Assembly (NCBI RefSeq): GCF_014836765.1
Contig: NZ_JACSQG010000004.1
Span: 124,001-188,000, forward strand
DNA length: 64,000 bases
Source of the DNA: Serpens gallinarum
GTDB lineage: Bacteria > Pseudomonadota > Gammaproteobacteria > Pseudomonadales > Pseudomonadaceae
Reading direction: 5' to 3'
Shown here: one piece after another, positions 54,268 through 63,027 of the stretch
Layout of the letters: each line of letters opens with the position of its first letter
How positions within the stretch are numbered: the stretch's first letter is position 1
The notes under the pieces: model-generated
What the model was told of the DNA's origin: nothing
The model's input: the letters and a program-made list of their open reading frames with translations, nothing else
The model's database searches: none
Translations under genes and position numbers: made by a program

Positions 54268-56724
54268 ATGAGCCATCCGACCCCCTGCTACCACTGCGGC
54301 TTGCCGGTTCCCTCCGGCAGCCGCTTTGTCGCGCCGGTACTGGGCGAGCGCCGTGAGTTCTGCTGCCCCGGTTGCCAGGCAGTGGCTGAAGCCATCGTCC
54401 AGGGCGGCCTGGAAAGCTATTATCGACACCGCAGCGAACCGTCGGCCAATCCCGAGGCATTTCCCCAGGAACTCAGCGACGAACTGGCGCTGTACGACCG
54501 TCCCGACGTTCAGCAGCCCTTCGTCCAGCACCAGGGCGACCTCGCCGAGACCTGCCTGCTGGTGGAAGGCATCAGTTGCGCCGCCTGTGGCTGGCTGATC
54601 GAAAAGCACTTGCGCAGCCTACCGGGCGTCGCCGAAGCGCGGCTCAACTTGTCCAATCACCGCCTGCAGGTGCGCTGGGCTGACAGTCAGATTCCCCTCA
54701 GCGAGCTGTTGAAAAGCTTGCGCCGGGTCGGCTACGCGGCCCACCCCTACCAGGCCGACAAGGCTGCCGAACAACTGGCCAGCGAGAACCGCCGCGCCCT
54801 GCGGCAAATCGGCATGGCCGGCCTGCTGTGGTTCCAGGTCATGATGGCGACCATGGCCACCTGGCCGGAATTCAACCTCGACCTGTCCCACAGCTTCCAC
54901 GTGATCCTGCGCTGGACGGCGCTGATTCTCACCACGCCGATCGTCTTCTATTGTTGCGGACAATTCTTCCGCGGTGCCTGGCGCGACCTGCGCACCCGTC
55001 ACCTGACCATGGACGTGTCAGTGTCCTTGGCCATTGGCGGCGCCTACCTGGCCGGCATCTGGTCGACGCTGACCGGCCAGGGCGAGCTGTATTTCGATGC
55101 CGTGGGCATGTTCGCGCTGTTCCTACTCGCCGGCCGCTACCTTGAACGCCGCGCCCGCGAACGCACCGCTGCGGCCACCGCGCAGCTGGTGAACCTGCTG
55201 CCGGGCTCTTGCCTGCGCCTGGACGCTGACGGCCAGAGCCAGCGCATTCTGCTCAGCGAATTGCAACTGGGCGACCAGGTATTGGTCCAGCCCGGCGCCC
55301 TGCTGCCCGCCGATGGACGCATCCTCAGTGGCCAGTCGAGCGTCGATGAATCGCTGCTCACCGGCGAATACCTGCCCCTGCCGCGTGGTGTCGGCGATCA
55401 GGTCACCGCCGGCACCCTGAACGTGGAAGGTCCGCTGACCGTGGAAGTACAGGCGCTGGGTGATAACACGCGGCTGTCAGCCATCGTGCGCCTGCTGGAA
55501 CGCGCCCAGAGCGAAAAGCCGCGCCTGGCCGAACTGGCCGACCGAGTTGCGCACTGGTTCTTGCTGATCGTGCTGCTGGTGGCCACTGTGATTGGCCTCG
55601 TCTGGTGGCAGATCGACTCGGACCGCGCCTTCTGGGTGGTGCTCAGCCTACTGGTCGCCACCTGCCCCTGTGCGTTGTCCCTGGCCACCCCCACTGCGCT
55701 GACGGCCGCCACCGGGAGTCTGCACAAGCTCGGCCTGCTGCTCACCCGCGGACATGTGCTGGAAGGCCTCAACCAGATCGATACGGTGATCTTCGACAAG
55801 ACCGGCACGCTCACCGAAGGCCGTCTGACCCTGCGCGCCATCCACCCATTGCGTGACCTTGACCAGGATGCCTGCCTGGCCTTGGCCGCCGCGCTGGAAA
55901 ACCGCTCCGAACACCCCATCGCTCGCGCGTTCGGCCGCGCCGCACAGGCCGCCGACCAAGTGGAAAGCCACCCCGGCTTGGGTCTTGAAGGCTGGGTCCG
56001 GGAACGTCGCCTGCGTATCGGCCAGCCGGACTTTGTTGCCGCGCTGCACGGCCAACCGGCGCCGGCGATTCCCGGTGACCAAGGCCAGTGGCTGTTGCTC
56101 GGCGATGAACAAGGCCCGCTGGCCTGGCTGGTACTCGATGACCGTCTGCGCGCCGATGCGCCGGCGCTGATCGAGGCCTGCCGCGAACAGGGTTGGCGCA
56201 TCCTGTTGCTGTCGGGCGACAGCTCGCCGATGGTCGGTGAAATTGCCCGCCAACTGGGTATTGAAGAGGCTCGTGGCGGGCTTACACCGGATGCCAAGCT
56301 TGAGGTCCTGCAGCAACTGCGCAGCAAAGGCCGCAAAGTGCTGATGCTTGGCGATGGCGTCAACGACGTGCCGGTACTGGCCGCCGCCGATATCAGCGTG
56401 GCCATGGGCTCGGCCACCGACCTGGCCAAGACCAGTGCGGACGCGGTGCTGCTCTCCAACCGACTCGACAGCCTGGTCCAGGCGCTGCCGATTGCCCGGC
56501 GTACACGGCGCATCATCATTGAAAACCTGGGCTGGGCAACGGCGTACAATGGGTTGATCCTGCCCTTCGCCGCCATTGGCTGGGTAACCCCGGCCTGGGC
56601 GGCAATCGGCATGTCGGTGAGTTCCCTGCTGGTGGTGTTGAATGCCTTGCGCCTGTCTGGCCAGCCCACACCTGGACACCAGGCCAGCGCCGGCACGGCA
56701 CTTTCGCCAGCAACGGCGGATTGA
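54268..56724 (+). CDS. ccoI: Copper-exporting P1B-type ATPase CcoI (FixI)
   Basis: An 818-residue P-type ATPase that supplies copper for the CuB centre of cbb3 oxidase. The N-terminal Cys-rich stretch ([17 protein letters not shown]) is typical of CcoI/CtpA, then an HMA domain with [10 protein letters not shown]. The ion-path CPC motif is [12 protein letters not shown], the phosphorylated Asp is in [10 protein letters not shown], and the hinge is [10 protein letters not shown]. It overlaps no neighbour; ccoS follows after 28 bases. Confidence 0.96.
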   Translation: MSHPTPCYHCGLPVPSGSRFVAPVLGERREFCCPGCQAVAEAIVQGGLESYYRHRSEPSANPEAFPQELSDELALYDRPDVQQPFVQHQGDLAETCLLVEGISCAACGWLIEKHLRSLPGVAEARLNLSNHRLQVRWADSQIPLSELLKSLRRVGYAAHPYQADKAAEQLASENRRALRQIGMAGLLWFQVMMATMATWPEFNLDLSHSFHVILRWTALILTTPIVFYCCGQFFRGAWRDLRTRHLTMDVSVSLAIGGAYLAGIWSTLTGQGELYFDAVGMFALFLLAGRYLERRARERTAAATAQLVNLLPGSCLRLDADGQSQRILLSELQLGDQVLVQPGALLPADGRILSGQSSVDESLLTGEYLPLPRGVGDQVTAGTLNVEGPLTVEVQALGDNTRLSAIVRLLERAQSEKPRLAELADRVAHWFLLIVLLVATVIGLVWWQIDSDRAFWVVLSLLVATCPCALSLATPTALTAATGSLHKLGLLLTRGHVLEGLNQIDTVIFDKTGTLTEGRLTLRAIHPLRDLDQDACLALAAALENRSEHPIARAFGRAAQAADQVESHPGLGLEGWVRERRLRIGQPDFVAALHGQPAPAIPGDQGQWLLLGDEQGPLAWLVLDDRLRADAPALIEACREQGWRILLLSGDSSPMVGEIARQLGIEEARGGLTPDAKLEVLQQLRSKGRKVLMLGDGVNDVPVLAAADISVAMGSATDLAKTSADAVLLSNRLDSLVQALPIARRTRRIIIENLGWATAYNGLILPFAAIGWVTPAWAAIGMSVSSLLVVLNALRLSGQPTPGHQASAGTALSPATAD

Positions 56725-56752
56725 CGCCGCTCGCAGCCTACCGGAGGTTCCC

Positions 56753-56962
56753 ATGGCCGCTCTGTATTTCATGATTCCCGTGGCCGTCATCGTCGTCGGC
56801 CTGGCCATCTGGCTATTCTTCTGGGCCGTGGACAATGGTCAGTACGATGACCTGGACAGCCCCGCCCACAGCATCCTGTTCGACGACGACGATCCCAAGC
56901 ACCTGGCCGGTGTCGACAAGGCCAACGACAAACAACCGGAGCAGGACGACCCGCGTGCTTGA
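56753..56962 (+). CDS. ccoS: Oxidase maturation protein CcoS
   Basis: A 69-residue single-helix protein (MIPVAVIVVGLAIWLFFWAV) with the family motif DNGQYDDLDSPAHSILFDDD. CcoS is needed to insert haem b and copper into CcoN. GGAGG is present 5 bases before ATG. The last 8 bases overlap the start of the next gene. Confidence 0.93.
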   Translation: MAALYFMIPVAVIVVGLAIWLFFWAVDNGQYDDLDSPAHSILFDDDDPKHLAGVDKANDKQPEQDDPRA

Positions 56963-57677
56963 ACTCGCCCCGCAGCTGGTTTCGGCGCTGATCCTCGGCC
57001 TGCTGGGGGGCGGCCATTGCCTGGGCATGTGTGGCGGCCTGATGGGCGCGCTGACCTTGGCTATCCCGGCTGAACAGCGCGGGCGCCGGGTGCGGCTGCT
57101 GCTGGGCTACAACCTTGGGCGAATTTTCAGTTATGCCGCCGCTGGCTTGCTGATTGGCCTGGCCGGCTGGGCCGTGGCCAGCAGTCCGGCCGCCATGACG
57201 CTGCGTGTGGTCGCAGCCCTGCTGTTGATTTGCATGGGGCTATACCTGGCCGGCTGGTGGAGTGGTCTGACGCGCATCGAGGCCCTGGGCCGTGGCTTGT
57301 GGCGGTTTATCCAGCCGCTGACCAGGCGTTTCATGCCGGTGAGCAGCGTGCCCCGCGCATTGATTCTCGGCGCGCTGTGGGGCTGGCTGCCCTGCGGCCT
57401 GGTGTACAGCACCCTGTTATGGGCTGCCAGCCAGGGCAATGCCCTGGACAGCGCGCTGTTGATGTTCGCCTTCGGCCTCGGCACCTGGCCGGTGCTTCTG
57501 GCGACCGGGCTTGCCGCCGAGCGCCTTACCGCCCTGCTGCGCAAACGCGGCGTGCGTATCGCCGGTGGCCTGCTGGTGATTCTCTTCGGCTTGTGGACGC
57601 TGCCCGGGCCACACCAGGCGTGGCTGATGGGTCATGGCGGCCACGCTCAGCCGGCCAGTGAACTGCATCAGCATTAA
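56955..57677 (+). CDS. TauE/SafE-like (DsbD_2 type) membrane protein linked to ccoS
   Basis: A 240-residue membrane protein with six helices, of the group placed next to ccoS in many proteobacteria and variously annotated as sulfite exporter, UreH-like or DsbD-like. The GTG at 56955 overlaps ccoS. The first helix carries GGGHCLGMCGGLMGA, and helix 4 LWGWLPCGLVYSTLLWA, which pairs a His-Cys-Met-Cys set with a Pro-Cys motif that could bind a metal or cycle thiols. The tail is His-rich (GHGGHAQPASELHQH). A role in copper or redox supply to the oxidase is inferred from context. Confidence 0.8.
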   Translation: MLELAPQLVSALILGLLGGGHCLGMCGGLMGALTLAIPAEQRGRRVRLLLGYNLGRIFSYAAAGLLIGLAGWAVASSPAAMTLRVVAALLLICMGLYLAGWWSGLTRIEALGRGLWRFIQPLTRRFMPVSSVPRALILGALWGWLPCGLVYSTLLWAASQGNALDSALLMFAFGLGTWPVLLATGLAAERLTALLRKRGVRIAGGLLVILFGLWTLPGPHQAWLMGHGGHAQPASELHQH

Positions 57678-57810
57678 CGGAAAACGAACCGCTGCGCTCA
57701 CGCCATCTGCACGCCACTACGGGGCCGTTGCCTGTACCTGAACGACGTTTCTATTGTTCACCTAGCCGGGTGGATGTCGTTAACCCTATGGGCTGGCAAT
57801 CGGCAAATGG

Positions 57811-58047
57811 CTAGCGCAAAAACTCCACTACCTGTTCACCATCGAACGGCCAATTCAATTCCGCGCCAGTGTCGCAGCGGCGCAGGACGGGAATGGTCAG
57901 TGCGTATTTTTCCATCCACTCCTCATGCTCGGCGATATCCACCAGCTCGACCAACAGGCCGTGCTCGACAAAAGGCATCAGCAGAGCCTCAGCCACTTCG
58001 CACAAATGACAGCCCAGGGTGCCGAAGAGTTGGCATTCAGGGGGCAT
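57811..58047 (-). CDS. Glutaredoxin-like protein (DUF836)
   Basis: A 78-residue thioredoxin-fold protein. The redox motif is LGCHLCEVAE (CxxC, residues 11-14), and the cis-Pro is in LTIPVLRR. DUF836 proteins are small glutaredoxin-like proteins of unknown partner. AGGAG lies 7 bases before ATG 58047. Convergent with the TauE-like gene. Confidence 0.85.
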   Translation of the reverse strand: MPPECQLFGTLGCHLCEVAEALLMPFVEHGLLVELVDIAEHEEWMEKYALTIPVLRRCDTGAELNWPFDGEQVVEFLR

Positions 58048-58272
58048 CGCAATACTCCTCACGTTGATCCATGCAGTTTAGCGTGCCGCGCTCTGAATCG
58101 GGCCTTTCTGCCCCAAATGACCCTGCAAGGCGTTACCAGACGCACCAGTACGGAGCACATCCCGCCACAGGACAACCGCAACCCACGGGCATGCGGAGCA
58201 TGGCGCGGTCTGGTATGGCTCTTGCTCGGCTCGTCATGCCACTAGCACAACACATAAGAGGGGAGATTCTTT

Positions 58273-58539
58273 GTGGAACTCACCAGGGAAATTCTCGCGT
58301 GCATGCAACACATACGGCGCCAGCTACGCCAAGAATTGGCGCTGGACATCCATATCAGTGAGAGTGATGCGGTGCCCCGCATGGTTGAATGCTGCGCGCA
58401 GTCGGCGAACGCCGAAACGCGCGACATGGGCGAGCACCTCAGCGAGCTCAGCGGCATTCGCCGAGCCCCGCCCGTGCTCACCGAGGCGCAATTGGTCGCC
58501 CGCTATATGGAGCGCTACACCGGCACCCTACGCGGATAA
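58273..58539 (+). CDS. Small conserved hypothetical protein
   Basis: An 88-residue, mostly helical cytoplasmic protein with a GTG start preceded by GGGGAG at 7 bases. It begins MELTREILACMQHIRRQLRQEL and ends TEAQLVARYMERYTGTLRG. Two cysteines sit in VECCAQS. No family recognised; similar short proteins occur in Pseudomonas. It is upstream of the DUF883 gene, separated by 129 bases. Confidence 0.6.
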   Translation: MELTREILACMQHIRRQLRQELALDIHISESDAVPRMVECCAQSANAETRDMGEHLSELSGIRRAPPVLTEAQLVARYMERYTGTLRG

Positions 58540-58668
58540 CGCTTGACCGCTCTCCATACGCTACGTCGGACAATTCGTTCGCAACACGGAGTCTCACTTT
58601 CTCTCAAGGAACCTTGCTCCGCTTCGATGCTCAGAAACAAAGACACCCATCGGCATCAGGAGACAACC

Positions 58669-59076
58669 ATGGCCCTGAACGACCCGTTTGACCCGTCCCA
58701 ACAGCCCGACACCTCGAGCTCGTTCGATACCCAATCCCGGTCCCCCATCGACAAGGAAGCCCACCGGCGCAACCTGCATGACGCGCAGCGGGCCTTGCGA
58801 GCGGAGTTTCAGACACTGATTGGCGATGCCGAGCGTTTGTTGAACCAGACCAAGGACAGTGCTGGCGGGCAAACCGAAGAATTGCGCGGCAAGATCACCG
58901 AGAACATCGAACGGGCCAAGTCAATGCTCAAGGACAGCGAAGCGAGCATGCGCGAGCAAGGCCAGGCGGCCCGGCAGGCCACCGAGGATTACCTTTACAC
59001 CCACCCTTGGCAATCGTTGGGCATCGCTGCCGGAGTGGGCTTCCTGCTAGGCCTGTTAACTGCTCCGCGGCGCTGA
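58669..59076 (+). CDS. DUF883 membrane-anchored protein (ElaB/YqjD-like)
   Basis: A 135-residue protein: a disordered N-terminus, a long coiled-coil-like helix (about 30-105) and a C-terminal membrane helix preceded by the signature YLYTHPWQSLGIAAGVGFLLG. ElaB/YqjD of E. coli anchor ribosomes to the membrane in stationary phase. First gene of a three-gene set with YqjE-like and YqjK-like partners, as in enterics. Confidence 0.9.
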   Translation: MALNDPFDPSQQPDTSSSFDTQSRSPIDKEAHRRNLHDAQRALRAEFQTLIGDAERLLNQTKDSAGGQTEELRGKITENIERAKSMLKDSEASMREQGQAARQATEDYLYTHPWQSLGIAAGVGFLLGLLTAPRR

Positions 59077-59087
59077 GAGGTCCTGTG

Positions 59088-59474
59088 ATGGACGCAACCA
59101 CCCCCACTGGCGAGCCAGGCACCGAGCCCTCCCTGAAGCGGCTCGGTGGCGCGGCGCTCGGTCTGCTGCAGGGTCACCTGGAACTGTTCGGCCTGGAGTT
59201 CAAGGAAGAAAAGTCGCGTACCTTCCGTCTGTTTATCTACGCCGCGCTGAGCCTGATCTTTGGCTTGCTGGTGGTGATAGGCCTGTCGGCAGCCATCGTG
59301 ATCGCCGCCTGGGAAACCCACCGCATGCTCGCCATCATTGCCCTGTGCGTGCTGTATGCCATCGGCCTGGCGATCTGCCTGGTCAAGGTCGTGCATCTGG
59401 CTCGCCAGGGAGAAAAACTCTTTCATGCCACCGTGGAAGAATTGGCCCGCAACCGGGAGCGCCTGCTGCCATGA
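59088..59474 (+). CDS. YqjE-like membrane protein (phage-holin-3-6 family)
   Basis: A 128-residue protein with two hydrophobic helices (about 48-75 and 85-105) after an amphipathic helix LLQGHLELFGLEFKEEKSRTF. It matches the Phage_holin_3_6 / YqjE group. Despite the name it is a cellular envelope protein, not a phage gene. It starts 11 bases after the DUF883 gene and overlaps the next gene by ATGA. Confidence 0.87.
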   Translation: MDATTPTGEPGTEPSLKRLGGAALGLLQGHLELFGLEFKEEKSRTFRLFIYAALSLIFGLLVVIGLSAAIVIAAWETHRMLAIIALCVLYAIGLAICLVKVVHLARQGEKLFHATVEELARNRERLLP

Positions 59475-59827
59475 GCCCCCTCACTACCCCACCGCTGCAC
59501 GAACAACGCAAGGAGCTGGTGCGCTTGCGCATGGAAATGCACCGCCAGCAATTGCGCTACCACTCTGAGCCCATCCGCCACCCGTTGAACGGCCTTCGCC
59601 AATTGTTCAGCGCCAGCTCTTCGCAGTCGCGAGCGAGCAACACCACGCCGATGATGCTCGCCGGCACCGCGTTTCTGGCCTTGTTCGGCAAACGTCTGGG
59701 AGTCATCGGCAAGCTTGCCCGGGTCGGCCTGTTGGTCTATCCGGTGGTGCGCGCCATGCAAAAAAAAGCAGAGAACGGCAATCCCCACCCCACATTGCAA
59801 CGCCGGCCAATCCAGCATCGACTTTAG
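59471..59827 (+). CDS. Hypothetical protein, third gene of the yqjD-like set
   Basis: A 118-residue basic protein with an N-terminal charged helix (EQRKELVRLRMEMHRQQLR) and a hydrophobic C-terminal half (MMLAGTAFLALFGKRLGVIGKLARVGLLVYPVVRAM). It resembles the YqjK-position partner of YqjD/YqjE by arrangement, not by clear sequence. Translationally coupled to the YqjE-like gene. Confidence 0.7.
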   Translation: MSPLTTPPLHEQRKELVRLRMEMHRQQLRYHSEPIRHPLNGLRQLFSASSSQSRASNTTPMMLAGTAFLALFGKRLGVIGKLARVGLLVYPVVRAMQKKAENGNPHPTLQRRPIQHRL

Positions 59828-59861
59828 CAATGTGAGTCAGCCGCGCCATCGGTTCCATCAG

Positions 59862-59930
59862 GTCGGAGCCAGTTTGCTGACGATGACGGACTTGATTGCA
59901 ACGAGTAGCCAGCAAGCTGGCTCTTACAAC
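59862..59930. repeat. Pseudomonas REP pair (REPIN-like)
   Basis: Two REP-like units in opposite orientation: GGAGCCAGTTTGCTGACGAT (from 59865) and, inverted, AGCCAGCAAGCTGGCTC (59907-59923), whose arms AGCCAGC/GCTGGCT pair perfectly. The pattern GGAGCCAGCTTGCTGGCGA is the well-known Pseudomonas REP core. Its copies are partly degraded. It lies in the gap between the yqjD-like set and dgt. Confidence 0.7.
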
Positions 59931-60100
59931 TTCCGAGGAGGCCCGTAGGCCACTTTCCACCTCCAACGATAGGGCTCGGTGAGCAATCGAAACTGTTGTC
60001 CACCCTGCCAACCGTCACCCCTGCGCCACTCGCCGGCTCGCTTGCAGGGTGGTTCATTAACGTCGAAGCTAACGGCCTTTCCCTGGATGAGGATAGGCCT

Positions 60101-61429
60101 GTGGACTGGCAGACCCTGCTTAACCAAGAACGTCTCGGCAAGCCGCTCAGCAGCGAAGAACCTGGACGTAGTCCGTTCCACAAGGACCACGACCGGGTGA
60201 TTTTTTCCGGCGCCTTCCGCCGTTTAGGTCGCAAGACCCAGGTGCACCCGGTCACCAGCAACGACCATATCCATACCCGCTTGACCCACTCGCTGGAAGT
60301 CAGCTGCGTCGGCCGCTCCCTGGGTATGCGCGTCGGCGAAGTGTTACGGGATGAATTACCCGCCTGGTGCGACCCCGCCGACCTCGGCATGATCGTGCAG
60401 TCCGCATGCCTGGCCCATGACATCGGTAATCCGCCCTTCGGCCATTCCGGCGAAGATGCCATCCGCCATTGGTTTCAGCAGGCTGCCGGACGCGGCTGGC
60501 TGGACGAGATGAGCGAAATCGAGCGCAGCGACTTCCTCAATTTCGAGGGCAACGCCCAAGGGTTCCGTGTGCTCACCCAACTGGAATATCACCAGTTCGA
60601 CGGCGGCATGCGCCTTACCTACGCCACCCTGGGCACCTACCTCAAATACCCCTGGAGCGCGCAGCACGCCGAAGCCCAGGGCTACAAGAAACACAAGTTC
60701 AGCTGTTACCAGAGCGAATTGCCGATTCTGCAGAATGTCGCTCAGAAGCTAGGCCTGCCACAAATTGCCGAGCACCGCTGGGCCCGACATCCTCTGGTGT
60801 ACCTGATGGAGGCGGCGGACGATATCTGCTACGCGCTGATCGATCTGGAAGACGGCCTGGAGATGAACCTGCTCGATTATCCGGAAGTCGAGTCACTGCT
60901 GCTCGGTCTGGTGGGTGACGACCTGCCGGAAACCTACCGCATGCTCGGCCCCAACGACTCGCGGCGGCGCAAGCTAGCGATCCTGCGCGGCAAGGCCATC
61001 GAGCATTTGACCAACGCTGCAGCTCGTGCCTTCGTCGAACAGCGCGACAGCCTGCTGGCCGGTACACTACGCGGCGATTTGGTCGAACACATGCATGGCC
61101 CGGCGCGCTATTGCGTACAGCAAGCCAAGGCCACCGCGAGGGAGAAGATCTTTCAGGACAAACGCAAGACCTTGCATGAGATCGGCGCCTACACCACTTT
61201 GGAAATCCTTCTCAACGCTTTTTGCGGCGCCGCGCTGGAACAGCACGGCGGGCGCACGCCCTCGTTCAAGCATCGGCGGGTTCTGGATTTGCTCGGCAAC
61301 AATGCCCCTGATCCCCGCCGGCCGTTGCACCATGCCTTTTTGCGTATGATCGACTTCATCGCGGGAATGACCGACAGCTACGCCAGTGAAATGGCCCTGG
61401 AACTGACGGGGCGCGCCAGGCCGCTGTGA
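60101..61429 (+). CDS. dgt: Deoxyguanosinetriphosphate triphosphohydrolase-like protein
   Basis: A 442-residue HD-domain phosphohydrolase. HD residues are in [11 protein letters not shown] near 65 and [15 protein letters not shown] near 110, and the third metal ligand near [18 protein letters not shown]. It would release triphosphate from dNTPs and may help control dNTP pools. The GTG at 60101 ([15 protein letters not shown]) is chosen because it gives the N-terminus usual for the Pseudomonas 443-residue type and has GAGG upstream; a longer frame begins at TTG 59996. Confidence 0.88.
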   Translation: MDWQTLLNQERLGKPLSSEEPGRSPFHKDHDRVIFSGAFRRLGRKTQVHPVTSNDHIHTRLTHSLEVSCVGRSLGMRVGEVLRDELPAWCDPADLGMIVQSACLAHDIGNPPFGHSGEDAIRHWFQQAAGRGWLDEMSEIERSDFLNFEGNAQGFRVLTQLEYHQFDGGMRLTYATLGTYLKYPWSAQHAEAQGYKKHKFSCYQSELPILQNVAQKLGLPQIAEHRWARHPLVYLMEAADDICYALIDLEDGLEMNLLDYPEVESLLLGLVGDDLPETYRMLGPNDSRRRKLAILRGKAIEHLTNAAARAFVEQRDSLLAGTLRGDLVEHMHGPARYCVQQAKATAREKIFQDKRKTLHEIGAYTTLEILLNAFCGAALEQHGGRTPSFKHRRVLDLLGNNAPDPRRPLHHAFLRMIDFIAGMTDSYASEMALELTGRARPL

Positions 61430-61669
61430 TTGAACATTCGTCATAACGGCCAGTCTATCCTCCAGGCGCAAGCCAAGCGCAGCAGCCGTATGGCGGTGAT
61501 ACGAGGCTGCCCATGGGTCGTCCGTATAAGGGTTTAGCCGTCGCAATATTCTTCTGCAACAGCCAGGTGCGTCTTGCGCAGATGCCCGAATGGCCTGACA
61601 GGAAGCTCAATGTAATGTCCCGGGGAATTCTCTGTAGGCCGTTAAAACCCGTGGTGTGGGTAGCGCCGC

Positions 61670-62788
61670 GTGTTGTTCCGTACCCTACGCAAGCTGATAA
61701 CGTCTCGCCTCGTTACTTCCTTGCCTGCCTTCGCTGCTGATATGGCCCAGGTTAGACCTCACGCCCGTCGCTGGCGAATCCGTGCCTCGGCCTGGAGCAT
61801 CGCCAGCATGGCGACTGTCGGCTGTGCATTGCCGTTGGCACTGGGTCTGGTCAGTGGCCACAACGGGTTTCTGTGGGCTGCGCTGGGCGCTTTCCAGGCA
61901 TCGCTGGCCAACCCCCTGCATCGCTTTGGCATGCTGCGCATGCTGCTGATTACGCTCGTGGGCGCCTGCAGCGCCGGTGTGGGGTACTGGTCGGGCACGC
62001 AACCCCTGGCCAGCCTGATGTTGTTCGCCGCCATGGGGCTGCTATTGGCCCTCTTGCAGCGCTATGGCAACGAGGCCGGCAAGCTCGGCCTGGCCTTGGC
62101 GGTTTGCCTGTGCCTGGGCCAGGGCAGCTACGGCGAAGGGGACCTGCATTCGCCGGCGGCGGTGTCCGCCCTGTTCATTCTCGGCGGCCTGTGGACCACC
62201 CTGCTCGCCTTCATCCTGCGCGGCTTGCATGCCTTGCCCACCTGGCCTCCCATGCCGCGCCTGCTCGCCGTGCTCAAGGTGCTGCGCAACCATGCTCGGC
62301 AAGCCCCCCAACAGCAATGGGCCCTGCACGCACTGGCGTGCATGGTGGCCCTTGGCGTAGCCGGCTGGCTGAATGACGTGCTGCAACTGGGTCATGGCTA
62401 CTGGCTGAGCCTGACCGTGGTGATTACCCTGCAGCTGAATGTGGTGCCCAGCTTCAAGCGCGTGCTGCAAACAGTTGTGGTGGTGCTGATCGCCAGCGCG
62501 CTGCTCACCGCCGTTGGGCATAGCCTACTCACCCCGCTGATGCTGAGCGCCTGCCTGCTGCCCGTACTGTTCTTCAACCGTGCGCTGCAGGCCAACCATT
62601 ACCTGCTGTTTTCCCTGCAGACCACGCTGTGCTGCCTGCTGTTGCGCGAAAGCCTGGCGCTGGATTGGAACGATCCACAAAGCCGTCTGCTCAACGTTCT
62701 GCTCGGCAGCCTGCTGGTGCTGCTGGTGGCGCTGTTGACGCATCTCATCAAGCGGCTGCTGACCCGACGCAACAAGGCCATTGCCTGA
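61670..62788 (+). CDS. FUSC-family membrane protein
   Basis: A membrane protein of up to 372 residues with two blocks of helices, typical of the FUSC / aromatic-acid exporter-like group: first block from WSIASMATVGCALPLALG to about 210, then a second from HALACMVALGVAGWL to the end (LLVLLVALLTHLIKRLL), with a short cytoplasmic stretch between. The second block has the FUSC pattern GHGYWLSLTVVITLQ. The start could be GTG 61670 or ATG 61742; neither has a strong ribosome site. Substrate unknown. Confidence 0.82.
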   Translation: MLFRTLRKLITSRLVTSLPAFAADMAQVRPHARRWRIRASAWSIASMATVGCALPLALGLVSGHNGFLWAALGAFQASLANPLHRFGMLRMLLITLVGACSAGVGYWSGTQPLASLMLFAAMGLLLALLQRYGNEAGKLGLALAVCLCLGQGSYGEGDLHSPAAVSALFILGGLWTTLLAFILRGLHALPTWPPMPRLLAVLKVLRNHARQAPQQQWALHALACMVALGVAGWLNDVLQLGHGYWLSLTVVITLQLNVVPSFKRVLQTVVVVLIASALLTAVGHSLLTPLMLSACLLPVLFFNRALQANHYLLFSLQTTLCCLLLRESLALDWNDPQSRLLNVLLGSLLVLLVALLTHLIKRLLTRRNKAIA

Positions 62789-62933
62789 CGGGCAGCATGT
62801 CCGTAATCAGCGCCGATCGTAAACACCCGCCGACGAAGTCACCTCTTGCGGCAGGCTGCCCGGTCACTGCGCACTTCCATCCCACCCCTGCGTAACGAGT
62901 GCCCCAGCAAACACAACCAATAAATTCGCGCCA

Positions 62934-62974
62934 ATAAAAACGCCACGTCTCCCAAGCAGGAAGACGTGGCGTTT
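62934..62974 (-). terminator. Terminator of the cytochrome c gene
   Basis: AAACGCCACGTCT (62938-62950) and AGACGTGGCGTTT (62962-62974) form a perfect 13-bp stem with an 11-base loop. On the minus strand it is followed by TTTTTATT, so it ends the cytochrome gene that stops at 63028. Confidence 0.88.
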
Positions 62975-63027
62975 AGCACAGCAGGCAGGCTCACAGCCCG
63001 TCGACCGAGCGCGATGGACTGCCCTCG

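Noticed and set aside
59088-59474. Prophage remnant suggested by the holin-like gene
   Set aside because: The protein is the YqjE-type cellular homologue within a yqjD-like set; no other phage genes are near.
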